A stretch of DNA of 5,525 bases from Arenicellales bacterium (GTDB taxonomy: Bacteria > Pseudomonadota > Gammaproteobacteria > BMS3Bbin11), in NCBI GenBank assembly GCA_029287965.1, contig JARFQC010000262.1, positions 1-5,525 on the forward strand. Direction: 5' to 3'. Positions 4,424 to 5,525 of the stretch are shown here, piece after piece. Position 1 is the first letter of the stretch. The number at the start of each line of letters is the position of its first letter. A model generated the notes under the pieces. It saw only the letters and a list, made by a program, of their open reading frames with translations. It did no database searches and was not told the DNA's origin. The position numbers and the translations under genes were made by a program.

Positions 4424-5525
4424 CTACCTTGGACGTTCCGGCTTGCCCGGTTTTTCCGGTTTTTGTGGTTTTTCCGGCTTGGAGAAACGTTCTACCTTTT
4501 CGGGCCGCTGAACGCGCGATACCTTTACCGGCTTCTCGGGTTTCTCGACGCGGGTCACTTTCTCCGGTTTCTGGAAACGCTCGACCTTGGCCGCTTTTTC
4601 GATACGCTGCGGCTTGTCTACTTTCCCGGTTTTTTCTACCTTTGATGAACGCTCTGGTTTCTGCGACTTGCCTGTGATAACGACTCGCTCGGTCTTGCCG
4701 GATTTACCCCGCTCCTTGACACCCAGTGTTACGGCCTCGATACCATCGAGATCGCCTTCAGGCAGTGTATCGGGCTTGTCTTCCAGCAATCCCATCTTGT
4801 CTAGCTTGCGCTCAAGGTTGGCGCGCAGGCGCCCGAGTGCATTACCCAGTCCACCGTTGCTGCTGCCGTCCTGTTCTACTGTCTTAACACCCTCAGCATC
4901 AATTTCGACGCGCTCGCCCGGCTTGTCCTGCTTGTCGACGATGGCCTTGTAAAGGCCTTTCGGTCCGCCTTCCGGATAAGGTTCACCATCAACATCATGA
5001 GCCAGGCGGCTCAGCTCTTCACCAGTCAATTCCGGCAGTTCGATTTCCGGTTCACCACCTTCGCCTTCAAACAGTTCCATCTTTGCGATGCCCTGTTCGT
5101 CACCACCTGTAGTCGAAACGTCGTCAACCGGCTGAATCTCTACATCCTCGTCAGGAGCGCCGTACTCGATTCCTTCTTTATCCAGTTTGCGCTCGAGGTT
5201 GCGGCGCTGCTTCTCCAGCGCGACCTGATGACCATAATTACCATCACCGGGATTTACTGTTCGATTATCCTGATCATCGACATCGACAGTCTCACCCCAC
5301 TTGTCCTGCTTGTCGACGATACTCCGGGACAGGCCGGATGGGCCACCTTCCGGATAGGCATAGCCCTCGGCATCCCGTGCCACGCCATCGATGACTTCCA
5401 CATCTACATCAACCGGCTCGAGCTCCGGTATCTCGGTTTCAGGAACTGTATCGCCACCAGGAACTTCCTGAGCCATGGCTGGCAGACTGGTGGCACTGGC
5501 CGCCAGCAATAGCGATGATATCGCC
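4424..5525 (-). CDS. Secreted protein of unknown function with two internal domain repeats and a Lys/Pro-rich basic tail; 5' end outside window
   Basis: The frame stays open to the right edge, so the true start is outside. Visible residues begin AISSLLLAASATSLPAMA-QE, the core and cleavage site of a signal peptide, so export is likely. A TTG at 5509 could be taken as a start, but it lies inside the signal peptide core; numbering below counts from it. An acidic segment (about 14-40) precedes repeat 1 (43-114), a Glu/Asp-rich spacer, then repeat 2 (169-241). Both repeats share YPEGGP-x-GL, IVDKQDK-x-GE and R-x-NLERKLDK. Residues 265-361 form a strongly basic tail of KPEK, KVE and RVE-type motifs, ending KPGKPERPR. 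I do not recognise the family. The layout suggests a periplasmic or surface protein whose tail contacts an anionic polymer such as LPS, nucleic acid or cell wall, which is inference. The outer-membrane protein gene follows after 101 bp and may be co-transcribed. Confidence 0.85.
   Translation of the reverse strand, partial: AISSLLLAASATSLPAMAQEVPGGDTVPETEIPELEPVDVDVEVIDGVARDAEGYAYPEGGPSGLSRSIVDKQDKWGETVDVDDQDNRTVNPGDGNYGHQVALEKQRRNLERKLDKEGIEYGAPDEDVEIQPVDDVSTTGGDEQGIAKMELFEGEGGEPEIELPELTGEELSRLAHDVDGEPYPEGGPKGLYKAIVDKQDKPGERVEIDAEGVKTVEQDGSSNGGLGNALGRLRANLERKLDKMGLLEDKPDTLPEGDLDGIEAVTLGVKERGKSGKTERVVITGKSQKPERSSKVEKTGKVDKPQRIEKAAKVERFQKPEKVTRVEKPEKPVKVSRVQRPEKVERFSKPEKPQKPEKPGKPERPR

Noticed and set aside
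4997..5512. A 171-codon open frame on the plus strand opposite the duplicated-domain protein.
   Set aside because: The minus frame shows an exact internal protein repeat and a signal peptide; the plus frame is a shadow of it.

Overview
The window looks like a chromosomal segment of a Gram-negative, moderately GC-rich gammaproteobacterium. It encodes an outer-membrane beta-barrel protein ending in phenylalanine, and its REP elements carry the GTRGGAG head and CGCGA tail typical of Pseudomonas-like and Chromatiales-like genomes. I cannot place it to genus. There are five genes, all on the minus strand, and two run off the window edges.

In transcription order (right to left): (1) 5525-4424, a secreted protein of unknown function whose first residues lie outside the window. 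It has two copies of a ~72-residue domain and a long Lys/Pro/Glu/Arg-rich basic tail. (2) 4322-3450, an exported outer-membrane beta-barrel protein resembling the MetA-pathway-of-phenol-degradation family (PF13557). (3) 3449-2979, a noncoding stretch dominated by two tandem copies of a ~178-bp unit, each made of two inverted REP sequences around an internal hairpin (a duplicated REPIN). (4) 2978-2058, a ten-helix AEC-family (auxin efflux carrier) transporter. (5) 2057-1882, a second REPIN built from a different, more GC-rich REP type. (6) 1881-481, full-length NfeD: signal segment, ClpP-like serine protease domain, membrane helices and C-terminal OB domain. (7) 376 to the left edge, the N-terminal 125 residues of a stomatin-like SPFH protein (slipin).

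The nfeD-slipin pair is the classic stomatin operon-partner arrangement: a membrane-bound protease and its SPFH scaffold, thought to act in membrane quality control. The AEC gene probably has its own promoter and is separated from nfeD by the REPIN. The two rightmost genes are 101 bp apart and may be co-transcribed. Both products leave the cytoplasm, but the sequence gives no direct functional link.

The least explained items are the duplicated-domain secreted protein and the tandem REPIN. The REP stems in the latter show paired base changes that keep the hairpin intact.
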